Of a stretch of DNA of 64,000 nucleotides, positions 37,713-45,281 are shown piece by piece (the stretch's first letter is position 1; the number at the start of each line of letters is the position of its first letter). The DNA lies in NCBI RefSeq assembly GCF_042678145.1, contig NZ_JBHUDG010000044.1, forward strand, positions 4,480 to 68,479. The letters are read 5' to 3'. The notes beneath the pieces are model-generated. The model searched no databases and was not told the DNA's origin. It saw only the letters and a list, made by a program, of their open reading frames with translations. The DNA comes from Pseudopedobacter beijingensis. GTDB lineage: Bacteria; Bacteroidota; Bacteroidia; Sphingobacteriales; Sphingobacteriaceae. Position numbers and translations under genes: made by a program.

Positions 37713-38684
37713 TTAACATATTTGGCTGGGACTTTGCCCAAAATGTTTCTTGAAAGAAGTAGAAAAATGTCTGGAGTTTTTAAAACCCATCATGTTGGAA
37801 ACCTCAGAAACATTTAGATCCCCTCTCAGGAGCAATTTCTTAGCCTCCTGCATTTTAATGTCGTTCCAAAAACTAAATACCGTTGTTCCAAACAATTCTT
37901 TAAACCCTCTTTTTAAAGTAAATTCATTTGTTCCAAATTGATGCGCAAGATCTATCAGCAAACAGGGTTCAGCCATGTTTTGTGTAATATGATCGCGAAT
38001 AGCATACATTTTCTCTACATCTTGTTTTTTTAGTTTAGTTTGGGAAATAGGATCTTTCAGTTGTTCCAGTTGTAACAAAAGCAGTTCAATCACTTTAGCC
38101 TCTAAAAACATTCTTTTATATATACCATCTCGGTTGCATTGAATGATATCGCGTATAATAGCATACATTTCATTACTAATCTGGTGATTTTGGCTTTTCA
38201 TCATACTTGAGCAGCCAGAATCCATTATTTTCCTGAAGGAGTTAAATATAGAAGTATCTTCGGGCAAATACTTTTTAAAAAAGGAAGGAGATAAATTAAC
38301 CTCGAAAACTTCAAAACCTTTACAATCCCAAACCATTTTACCTTTTAAACTATTGGCATACATAATATTATGCTGGAAAGGTTTAAAGGAAATTTCTTCA
38401 GAGAAATTAGTGAAGTAGGTGCTATTACTCCCTTTTAAGGCAAAGTGCATTTCTACAGTTTCAAAATCGCTTTCAAAACTAACAATGGTTTTATTATTCA
38501 ATGCCAGATTTCCATAGCCAATATGTACACCCATAAAATAAATCTCTTTGTAATAGGCATTACCTATGTTATGGTCTATGGATGTTGTGCATTCCATAAC
38601 ATTTCTCTGTTCAGATGCAGGTAAAGGGTATTTCTTTTCCAGAATCAGATCATTGATATCTTTATCATATAGGTGAAGTGTCAT
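37713..38684 (-). CDS. AraC-family transcriptional regulator
   Basis: This 323-residue protein has an unassigned N-terminal sensing domain (about 1-200) and a C-terminal AraC double helix-turn-helix (about 225-323, with LLIDLAHQFGTNEFTLKRGFKELFG and VSNMMGFKNSRHFSTSFKKHFG). It is divergent from the 48-residue ORF, siderophore-interacting protein and MATE operon. That arrangement resembles PchR-type regulators that respond to iron-siderophores. Control of the divergent operon is inferred from position and the palindrome between them. Confidence 0.87.
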   Translation of the reverse strand: MTLHLYDKDINDLILEKKYPLPASEQRNVMECTTSIDHNIGNAYYKEIYFMGVHIGYGNLALNNKTIVSFESDFETVEMHFALKGSNSTYFTNFSEEISFKPFQHNIMYANSLKGKMVWDCKGFEVFEVNLSPSFFKKYLPEDTSIFNSFRKIMDSGCSSMMKSQNHQISNEMYAIIRDIIQCNRDGIYKRMFLEAKVIELLLLQLEQLKDPISQTKLKKQDVEKMYAIRDHITQNMAEPCLLIDLAHQFGTNEFTLKRGFKELFGTTVFSFWNDIKMQEAKKLLLRGDLNVSEVSNMMGFKNSRHFSTSFKKHFGQSPSQIC

Positions 38685-38756
38685 TCTTTTTTTTGTTATT
38701 TCTACTTTTTGGACTTTTTACTCCCTTATTGAAACATTCTTCCAGATGTTAAAAAT

Positions 38757-38772
38757 TACTTTTGTAAAAGTA
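38757..38772. promoter_or_regulatory. Palindrome in the divergent AraC/siderophore promoter region
   Basis: TACTTTTGTAAAAGTA is a palindrome with 7-bp arms and a 2-base centre, midway between the AraC start and the small ORF. TACTTTTG also matches the TAnnTTTG -7 consensus in the operon direction, so it may be a promoter element, an operator, or both. Confidence 0.4.
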
Positions 38773-38863
38773 GTTATTTAGAATAGTTCTACATAGTGTG
38801 CGGTGTCATAATTAATATTGATAGAGTAGAATCAGGTTAGAAATGGTGTTTTTATGTATAGAA

Positions 38864-39010
38864 ATGATAAAACAAGGACAAATCATACTATTCGATTTTT
38901 TAGCAAAAGCGTTACAATATTTAGGTAGGGGAATAGATTGGCGTACCGAGGTTTACCAAAATTCATCCCTTTATGAAGATACCGAGGAAAATTACAGTAA
39001 AAATAATTAA
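38864..39010 (+). CDS. 48-residue ORF fused to the front of the siderophore-interacting operon
   Basis: The peptide starts MIKQGQIILFDFLAKALQYL and ends TEENYSKNN. Its TAA directly abuts the ATG of the siderophore-interacting gene (TAAATG), as in a translationally coupled operon. Composition is protein-like, with an amphipathic first half and a polar tail, and no membrane helix. It is not a family I recognise. It may be a real small protein or a leader ORF that sets translation of the next gene. Confidence 0.55.
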   Translation: MIKQGQIILFDFLAKALQYLGRGIDWRTEVYQNSSLYEDTEENYSKNN

Positions 39011-39832
39011 ATGAGCAAGAAGAATTTTAAAACTATAAAAGCCGAATTGTGTGTGGATAGAAAAGAATATATAACACCACACTATATACGGGTTTATTTA
39101 AAGGGAGAAGAAGTTAAAATTTTCCAAAATACAACTGTAGGAGTAAACAATAAGATATTGGTTCCGCCCAAAGGACTTAATAAGGTTTATTTTCCGGAGT
39201 TTGATTATGAAAGTATGCAGTGGAAGCCTCAGCCCGAAGCATTGAAACCGGCGGTAAGAACCTATACACATAGAGGTATAAATTTGGAAGATAATGAAAT
39301 GTGGATAGACTTTGTGGCTCATGGAGAGGAAGGTCCGGCATCTGCATGGGCAATAAATGCAAAAAAAGGAGATGTGTTAGGATTGATGATGCATGATGGG
39401 CAAACAGAGCTTTATACTAAAGCAGATTGGTATTTACTAGTTGCCGATGCTACAGGAATTCCGGTGATAGCCTCCATTTTAGAGGATTTACCTGCGGAGG
39501 CTAAAGGCGTTTGTATATTGGAAGTTTTTGGAAAAGAAGACGAACAAAAATTAGACACAAAAGCAGATATCCGGTTTATTTGGTTACATAATCAGCATCC
39601 GCAAGAAACAAGTAATTTACCTTCTTATGTAAAGCAACAAAACTTACCAGAAACCTCCAAATTTGGTTATGTAGCAGCAGAATTTAATTCGGTAAAAGAA
39701 ATAAGAACCTATTTGAGGAAAACGAAAAACTGGAAAAGGGAGGAGCTGAATGCCTATTCTTATTGGAAGTCAGGCGTGGCCGAAGATAAATCCGCAGTAG
39801 AAAGACACGAAGAAAACGAAGTAACAGTATAA
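39011..39832 (+). CDS. Siderophore-interacting protein (FAD-binding ferric-chelate reductase)
   Basis: This 273-residue SIP-family flavoprotein has an FAD-binding half with RTYTHRGINLEDNEMWIDFVAHGEEGPASAWA (the RxYT/S flavin motif and the HGxxGPASxWA loop), and a C-terminal NAD(P)H-binding half ending YSYWKSGVAEDKSA. SIP enzymes reduce ferric siderophores in the cytoplasm to release iron. It overlaps or abuts the small ORF upstream and lies 6 bp before the MATE gene. Confidence 0.92.
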   Translation: MSKKNFKTIKAELCVDRKEYITPHYIRVYLKGEEVKIFQNTTVGVNNKILVPPKGLNKVYFPEFDYESMQWKPQPEALKPAVRTYTHRGINLEDNEMWIDFVAHGEEGPASAWAINAKKGDVLGLMMHDGQTELYTKADWYLLVADATGIPVIASILEDLPAEAKGVCILEVFGKEDEQKLDTKADIRFIWLHNQHPQETSNLPSYVKQQNLPETSKFGYVAAEFNSVKEIRTYLRKTKNWKREELNAYSYWKSGVAEDKSAVERHEENEVTV

Positions 39833-39838
39833 ATATTT

Positions 39839-41209
39839 ATGGATAAACAGAAACAGCTTATTTTAAACGGATCGTTACCTAAAGTAATGTGGCAGCTGTC
39901 ATGGCCTGCAGTGGTGGCAATGGTACTTTATGGGATGAACAATTTTCTGGATGGTATATTTGTTGGACATCTTATAAATAATACAGCATTAGCTGCGGTA
40001 GGTGTAGCCTATCCTTTGGCTCAGTTTGCTCAGGGTTTTGGTACCCTGATTGGAACTGGACTAGGGTCGGCTATTAGTATCTGGATAGGAGCGAATGATA
40101 AGGGAAAGCTGCGGAAATCTTTAGGTACAGCAAATTGCCTGACCTTAATATTTTCGTTGTTGATTACGATCCCCTGTTATTATTATGCCGATAATCTGAT
40201 TTACATGATGGGAGGCAGAGGCGAAATAGCCATATTGGGAGCCGAATATTTTAGAGCAACCATATTGGGAAGTTTCTTTTGGATTCATGGTTTGGCTCTG
40301 AATATGATTATACGAGCCGAAGGACGCATGAAAACTGCTGCCTGGATGATTGCAGTAGGCTTGATAGTAGATGTTATTCTGAAGCCCATATTTATAGACA
40401 CTTTAGGATGGGGAGTTGCCGGTGCAGCATGGGCAACCAACATATCCATGGTAGTTTATATGCTATTAGGGATTTGGTACTATGCCGGAGGAAAAGCATC
40501 TTTCAAAACCGTTTTCTGGTCGTTGAAATTGGATAAAGAAATTGTTAAAGAAACCCTTTCTTTAGGAATGCCCGGTTTTGTGATGATGGTAATGATAGTG
40601 GTACAGAATGTGGTGGTATTTAATGCACTGGCAAAATATGGAAACGATATGGATATTACCTTTTTTACTGCTGTTAATCGGTTTTATATTCTGCTGAATA
40701 CTCCTTTATGGGGACTTATGAGAGCCCTGCAACCTGTTACAGGTATGAATTACGGAGCCAAACTGTACGAACGAAGTATCTCCTCTTATCGTATGTTTTC
40801 ATTAACAGGCTTGTGTGTTTTGCTGCCCTTTTGGCTGTTTGTGATGTTATACCCTTCGGGAGTATTGTCTGTAATGATTCCGCATGTAGCGTTTACAAGC
40901 TATCAATTATTGGATTTTAGAGTTTATATGAGCGTATTGCTGGTACTTCCATTTATGTTTATGGCTATGGTGTGGTTTCCGGCAATAGATCACGCTAAAC
41001 CTGCAACCATCATTAGTATTTTACGACAGGTAGTTTTTTACATCCCGGTGTTACTTATAGTGCCACATTTTTTTGGAATAAGAAGTATTTATATCGCAAG
41101 TGCTATTATAGATTGGTTGGTGTTTTTTATGATTTTATATGCTGTTTTTAAAAGTATCAACAAACTAAGAAGCCAAAATGTATCAGAAGAAGTAAACGTT
41201 TTTTTATAA
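39839..41209 (+). CDS. MATE family efflux transporter
   Basis: This 456-residue protein has twelve membrane helices and two MatE repeats. It starts with the family stretch LPKVMWQLSWPAVVAMVLYGMNNFLDGIFVGHLI. It couples Na+ or H+ entry to export of small molecules. Its place directly behind a siderophore-interacting gene suggests siderophore or toxic-chelate export, an inference; no biosynthetic genes are in the window. Confidence 0.92.
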   Translation: MDKQKQLILNGSLPKVMWQLSWPAVVAMVLYGMNNFLDGIFVGHLINNTALAAVGVAYPLAQFAQGFGTLIGTGLGSAISIWIGANDKGKLRKSLGTANCLTLIFSLLITIPCYYYADNLIYMMGGRGEIAILGAEYFRATILGSFFWIHGLALNMIIRAEGRMKTAAWMIAVGLIVDVILKPIFIDTLGWGVAGAAWATNISMVVYMLLGIWYYAGGKASFKTVFWSLKLDKEIVKETLSLGMPGFVMMVMIVVQNVVVFNALAKYGNDMDITFFTAVNRFYILLNTPLWGLMRALQPVTGMNYGAKLYERSISSYRMFSLTGLCVLLPFWLFVMLYPSGVLSVMIPHVAFTSYQLLDFRVYMSVLLVLPFMFMAMVWFPAIDHAKPATIISILRQVVFYIPVLLIVPHFFGIRSIYIASAIIDWLVFFMILYAVFKSINKLRSQNVSEEVNVFL

Positions 41210-41327
41210 AAGCTATGTTGTATTATTGGGTATTATATCTTGGAACCAAAAACTTTTTTGAGAATAAAAAATCTAAGGGTTTAGTACAATCTGATTGGTT
41301 TTCGGTCTGATTATTAGATTTTATATA

Positions 41328-41365
41328 ATGAGGTGAAAAAATGCTCCGTCAGGATTTTACCTCAT
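41328..41365 (-). terminator. Terminator of smpB (overlaps the gene 3' end)
   Basis: ATGAGGT plus AAAA and TTTT plus ACCTCAT form a stem around CTCCGTCAGG, including the smpB stop codon. The T run follows in the minus-strand sense. Confidence 0.6.
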
Positions 41366-41815
41366 CATTCTGTCCATTTCCCTTTTCACATCGCGTTCCT
41401 TGATAGATTCCCGTTTATCAAAATCTTTTTTTCCTTGAGCAAGCGCTATTTCCATCTTGGCAAAACCACGCTCGTTAATAAAAATACGCAGCGGAATAAT
41501 CGTTAGCCCTTTATCTTCCCCTTTAATCGATAATTTTTTGAGCTCCTTTTTGGTAAGCAATAACTTACGGTCCCTTTTAGCTTCATGATTATAAAAAGAC
41601 CCATGAGAATATTCTGCAATATCCATATTCCTCACATAAAGCTCGCCGTTTAAGAAAGCACAAAAAGAATCGCTGATATTTGCTTTTCCCTGACGGATAG
41701 ATTTGATTTCCGTACCAAGCAATTTAATTCCCGCTACAAACTTTTCTAAAAGATTATATTCAAAAGTTGCTTTCTTGTTTCTGATGTTAACGCTATTTGT
41801 AATCTTCGCTGCCAT
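41357..41815 (-). CDS. smpB: SsrA-binding protein SmpB
   Basis: This 152-residue protein has the SmpB core (IRNKKATFEYNLLEKFVAGIKLLGTEIKSIRQGKANISDSF; YSHGSFYNHEAKRDRKLLL) and the basic C-terminal tail (GKKDFDKRESIKERDVKREMDRMMR) that enters the ribosome. It partners tmRNA in trans-translation. The tmRNA gene is not in the window. Confidence 0.96.
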   Translation of the reverse strand: MAAKITNSVNIRNKKATFEYNLLEKFVAGIKLLGTEIKSIRQGKANISDSFCAFLNGELYVRNMDIAEYSHGSFYNHEAKRDRKLLLTKKELKKLSIKGEDKGLTIIPLRIFINERGFAKMEIALAQGKKDFDKRESIKERDVKREMDRMMR

Positions 41816-41932
41816 AGGTCTGCAAATATCATAAAATAAAGCGAATCGTAATAAAAAATAAGTTTCAAACTAAGTTTACTACTGACATACTGTTGACATC
41901 TGTAATTAGTAAATTGCAGATATTTTATCGGT

Positions 41933-42889
41933 ATGATGGATGACGGTATAAAGAAATTTGATAGAGTTGTAGCTATTTTGACCTGTTTGCAAACTAAAAG
42001 GACAGTAAAAGCACAGGAACTGGCCAATAAGTTTGGCGTAAGTTTAAGAACCATTTATCGTGATATTAAAACTCTGGAAGCGTCAGGAGTGCCTATTATA
42101 GGAGAAGCAGGAACAGGTTATACCATTTTGGAAGGATACCGTTTACCTCCTATTATGTTTACCAAGCAGGAGGCAAGCAGCTTTGTTACCGCCGAAAAAT
42201 TGATGAATAGTTTTACAGATAAAAATGTGAGGCAGGCATTTCAATCAGGAATAGATAAGATAAAGTCTGTTTTGCGAGGTTCCGATAAAGATTGGTTAGA
42301 AGCATTAGAAAAACAAATTGTAATCTACCATCACAATAAATTATTTAATGATGCGCTACCCCATGTTTTTGAAACCTTATTAGAAAGTATAGCCTCTAAA
42401 AAACAGGTTAAGATGTTTTACAGATCTTTTAATGAAGAACACACCGAAAGACTGATAGAGCCTGTAGGTATATTTAACGAAAACAGCTACTGGTATATTT
42501 TAGGTTATTGTTTGTTGCGGAAAGATTACCGACAATTTAGAACGGACAGGATATTGGGCTTAACCATTTTAGATTCTTCTTTTACAAAGGAACATGGGGC
42601 AGTAGAAAATTACAGGAAAAAAAGTACCGATGAACCTAAAAGAATATTAATCCTTTCAGTAGATAAAGAAGTTACTAAATATATTGCGGGTACCAGAAAA
42701 TATTATGGGTTTATTGATGAAACCGTACGGGATAATGAGGTAGAAATGCGCTTTGCCCTGAACGAAAAATATGATGATTATTTTATACGCTGGTTTTTAA
42801 TGTTTGCAGACCATGCCACCATTGTTTCTCCGGTAGACTTTAAGGATAAGGTCTCTGGATTATTGGAGCGTATTGCTTTAAGATTGTGA
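41933..42889 (+). CDS. YafY-type WYL-domain transcriptional regulator
   Basis: This 318-residue protein has an N-terminal helix-turn-helix (RTVKAQELANKFGVSLRTIYRDIKTLEASGVP, about 22-60) and a WYL ligand domain (SYWYILGYCLLRKDYRQFRTDRI, about 185-210), ending in a WCX-like part. Such regulators bind DNA and sense ligands, often nucleotides. It is a single gene beside the KilA-N locus; no target is evident. Confidence 0.9.
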   Translation: MMDDGIKKFDRVVAILTCLQTKRTVKAQELANKFGVSLRTIYRDIKTLEASGVPIIGEAGTGYTILEGYRLPPIMFTKQEASSFVTAEKLMNSFTDKNVRQAFQSGIDKIKSVLRGSDKDWLEALEKQIVIYHHNKLFNDALPHVFETLLESIASKKQVKMFYRSFNEEHTERLIEPVGIFNENSYWYILGYCLLRKDYRQFRTDRILGLTILDSSFTKEHGAVENYRKKSTDEPKRILILSVDKEVTKYIAGTRKYYGFIDETVRDNEVEMRFALNEKYDDYFIRWFLMFADHATIVSPVDFKDKVSGLLERIALRL

Positions 42890-42929
42890 AGTGCTTTTTG
42901 TGTTTAAAGTTTTTTATAGTATGATAAAC

Positions 42930-43805
42930 TCACTTTAAGTTTTTAATACTATTACTTGCCAATAATGATTTCATCTGTGTAATAGCTACTTTGTTCAGTT
43001 CGGTCAATCGTTCACTTTGAGAGAAGTTTTTTCCAATCAATAAGGCATTGATGCTTTCCATATTACTCAAAACTACTAATTGTTCTATCGTGGCTTCATC
43101 ACGAATGTTGCCCTTGGCTTCGGGGTTTTGCTCTCGCCATTCTTTTGCTGTTTTGCCAAACAGTGCTACATTCAGCAGGTCAGCTTCGTTGGCATATACA
43201 AAAGTTATCTGTTGTTTGGTGATTTCTTTCGGAATCAGATTTTCTTTGATGGCATCGGTATGGATACGGTAATTAACCTTGGCTAAGGTGCGTTGTAAAT
43301 TCCATTCTAATTGGGTACGGTTGCTTTCGTTATCTTTTAGCCTTTGAAATTCTTTGATAACAAACAGCTTAAATTCAATAGAAATCCACGATGCAAATTC
43401 CAAGGCAATATCTTTATGGGCAAAAGTACCACCATATCTTCCCGCTTTTGAAACAATACCAATTGCATTTGTGTTTTCTATCCAACGTTTAGGTGTCATC
43501 ACAAAACTATTGAGTCCTGCTTGTTTTTTAAACCCCTCGAATTCGAGGGGTTTAAAATCAGGATTGTAAATTGTTTCCCAAAATCCCAATAGTTCTATGG
43601 TGTTGCGGTTTCGCATCCAATTCTGGATAATACTGTCTGTATATGCCTCCATTTTTTCCTTGTCGGGATAGGATACCTTTTGCATGAGTAGTTTCGGTCC
43701 ATTTAGATGGAGATAGTGTAAATGAATTGCTGCCAGTTTCATATAAAAAGGAGTCGAATTCGACCCCTTTAAATTCGGGGTTATTAAGTTGTTCCCACAA
43801 ACCAA
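42930..43805 (-). CDS. KilA-N domain protein, 3' copy of a rearranged pair
   Basis: The 291-residue frame holds a KilA-N DNA-binding domain from about residue 53 (TDSIIQNWMRNRNTIELLGFWE; ALEFASWISIEFKLFVIKEFQRLK) and a C-terminal helical region. Its first 50 or so residues are the wrong reading frame of the upstream copy (43642-43805), not native sequence. A normal relative would start with an ISLTDIARYK-type segment, which this frame lacks. Translation may start at an internal ATG such as 43685 or 43652. Function is uncertain; KilA-N proteins are typical of phages and mobile elements. Confidence 0.7.
   Translation of the reverse strand: MVCGNNLITPNLKGSNSTPFYMKLAAIHLHYLHLNGPKLLMQKVSYPDKEKMEAYTDSIIQNWMRNRNTIELLGFWETIYNPDFKPLEFEGFKKQAGLNSFVMTPKRWIENTNAIGIVSKAGRYGGTFAHKDIALEFASWISIEFKLFVIKEFQRLKDNESNRTQLEWNLQRTLAKVNYRIHTDAIKENLIPKEITKQQITFVYANEADLLNVALFGKTAKEWREQNPEAKGNIRDEATIEQLVVLSNMESINALLIGKNFSQSERLTELNKVAITQMKSLLASNSIKNLK
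43526..43557. repeat. 32-bp perfect palindrome inside the KilA-N gene
   Basis: Sixteen bp on each side of AA|TT at 43541/43542 are fully complementary; the core is CCCCTCGAATTCGAGGGG. It encodes KPLEFEGF in the KilA-N frame. A diverged counterpart is at 43747-43770. Confidence 0.9.
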
Positions 43806-43971
43806 GAAATTCGATGGTAGTTCGGGATCGCATCCAGTTTTTTACTACATCCTTAGGTTCTTTTGGGTTTTTATATCTTGCAATATCCGTTAGCGAAATA
43901 TACTCCTCTTTATTATGCTCATAAAGAACAATATCGATTTGTTGAACAGTGATTATTCTATTCTTTGTCAT
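43558..43971 (-). pseudogene. KilA-N domain protein, truncated 5' copy
   Basis: This 137-residue frame begins with an intact KilA-N N terminus (NKEEYISLTDIARYKNPKEP; KNWMRSRTTIEFLGLWE). Homology to its partner runs to about residue 111 (KGILSRQGKNGGIY), then the frame enters the middle of the second copy out of phase and ends after 26 unrelated residues. The likely event is recombination between tandem paralogues that fused copy A to the middle of copy B near 43640. It may still make a stable fragment but is treated as broken. Confidence 0.7.
43747..43770. repeat. Second palindrome, in the upstream KilA-N copy
   Basis: Twelve-bp arms around GAATTC have one DNA mismatch that becomes a G-U pair in the minus-strand transcript. 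Coding sense is GGGGTCGAATTCGACTCC (KGVEFDSF). Same place in the protein as the 43526-43557 palindrome, but with arm bases swapped. Confidence 0.8.
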
Positions 43972-44111
43972 TATTCTGGTTTTTGGTTAGTATCGTAAAT
44001 TTACATAATCATACTAATAATTAGCTTGGTTTCCGGAATTAACATCTGTTATAGTTTAAAGCTTTATTTACAGAAAGTTTTAGATAAATAATTACAGGAA
44101 ATTTATACCAT

Positions 44112-44150
44112 AAATATTCTGGTCTCGTTTATAGAAACCAGAATATTTTT
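44112..44150. terminator. Inverted repeat between KilA-N and DinB genes
   Basis: AAATATTCTGGT and ACCAGAATATTT pair across 13 bases and are followed by a T run on the plus strand. It lies in a 250-bp gap with no gene. Confidence 0.5.
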
Positions 44151-44221
44151 AAAAAAAGCAGGAGAAAAATAGCGCTTTGCGATGTGGGTAAATGTAGGGG
44201 AAAAAGAAAAATCCGTACTGA

Positions 44222-44695
44222 TTAATCTCTCTCCCAAAAGAAGGGGGGCTCAATGCCCAAAGCTCTTAAGTAAACATAACCCTGGCCTCGGTGGTGAACT
44301 TCGTTTTCAATAAAATAAAAAACAGAGTCCATAATAGTAGAGTTATACATACCAAACAGGTTAAACATCTCCTGGAATCTTTCAGGTTTTATTTGTGTCC
44401 AGTATTGGTTAATTTCTTCCGTTGATTTATCCCATAAATCAAGAATCTGTTGTTTGGTAGAAATACCCTCAAGGTGCTGGTAAGTTCCGGGTGTGTCACT
44501 GGTAAATTCTTTTAAAGAAGGAACTGCGATAGATAGTAGCTCCATTGCCATTTCAGAAAAAGGCCTCATGCCTCCAATGGTAAAGTTAAAAAGATCCTGT
44601 TCCGGGAATTTTTCAATAAGCTTTCTGGTTACCTGTCTGTGGCCTTGCCAGTGTTTCAATAATTGCTCAGTGGTAATAATTGCTGTCGTTTCCAT
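44222..44695 (-). CDS. DinB family protein (putative metal-dependent hydrolase/thiol transferase)
   Basis: This 157-residue four-helix-bundle protein has the DinB pattern of spaced histidines (LLKHWQGHRQVTRKLIEKF; FYFIENEVHHRGQGYVYLRALG). DinB/YfiT folds include thiol-S-transferases that use bacillithiol or mycothiol, and a bacillithiol gene (bshB1) is in this window, though not nearby. The exact reaction is not known. Confidence 0.85.
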   Translation of the reverse strand: METTAIITTEQLLKHWQGHRQVTRKLIEKFPEQDLFNFTIGGMRPFSEMAMELLSIAVPSLKEFTSDTPGTYQHLEGISTKQQILDLWDKSTEEINQYWTQIKPERFQEMFNLFGMYNSTIMDSVFYFIENEVHHRGQGYVYLRALGIEPPFFWERD

Positions 44696-44840
44696 TTTAT
44701 TTTTGTTTTGGATAAAAATTATATACCAAAAATATTAGCAAGTAATGACAGCAGTTTGTCAGTAGAGTTTATGAAAAAAATATTTTTTTCTATAAAAGTA
44801 TTTCGGATGTAAAATTAACCCGATGTAAGTATGGTTGCGT

Positions 44841-45281
44841 TTATTTAAGCAACTGCGCTAATTGCTTTTTACTTAGAAACCCGGAATAGGTGGAGAGGAT
44901 ATTAAAATCTTTGTCAACCAGTACCCAGGCAGGATATCCTACAGTACTATTGATGAAAAAAGATTGTACGAAGGGGTGTGGCTGGTATTTTACAGGATTA
45001 TCATTCCTGAATGTACGTTTATTGTATTTAACAATCTGGTCAGACTCGGCATCAAAATCTATAAAATTGTAACGTTCTGCTAGTTTTTCCTCCCGGTTTT
45101 TGTTTTTCAGGCTTTTACTTTGCATAGCGCAGTATACGCACCAGGTTGTGTGGAAATAAAGTAAAACAGGTTTGTTGTTTTGCAGAACAAGAGCATCAAT
45201 ATCCACCACTTTTTGTTGCGAAAAAGCACTTGTACCCGTAAGTACAAGTGCGATTGATATAATTAGACAAACAATTCTCAT
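44841..45281 (-). CDS. Periplasmic thioredoxin-fold protein
   Basis: This 146-residue protein has a signal peptide (CLIISIALVLTGTSAFSQ) and a thioredoxin-like active site WCVYC in HTTWCVYCAMQSKSLKN. The cis-Pro region (PAWVLVDKDFN) is present. It is likely a periplasmic disulfide reductase or isomerase. Its start overlaps the TonB receptor stop by 1 bp (TAATG), so the two are translated together and it may mature the receptor or its metal site. Confidence 0.85.
   Translation of the reverse strand: MRIVCLIISIALVLTGTSAFSQQKVVDIDALVLQNNKPVLLYFHTTWCVYCAMQSKSLKNKNREEKLAERYNFIDFDAESDQIVKYNKRTFRNDNPVKYQPHPFVQSFFINSTVGYPAWVLVDKDFNILSTYSGFLSKKQLAQLLK

Noticed and set aside
44112..44150. Possible attachment site of an integrated element beside KilA-N
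   Set aside because: It is a simple inverted repeat; no integrase, tRNA target or matching repeat was found.
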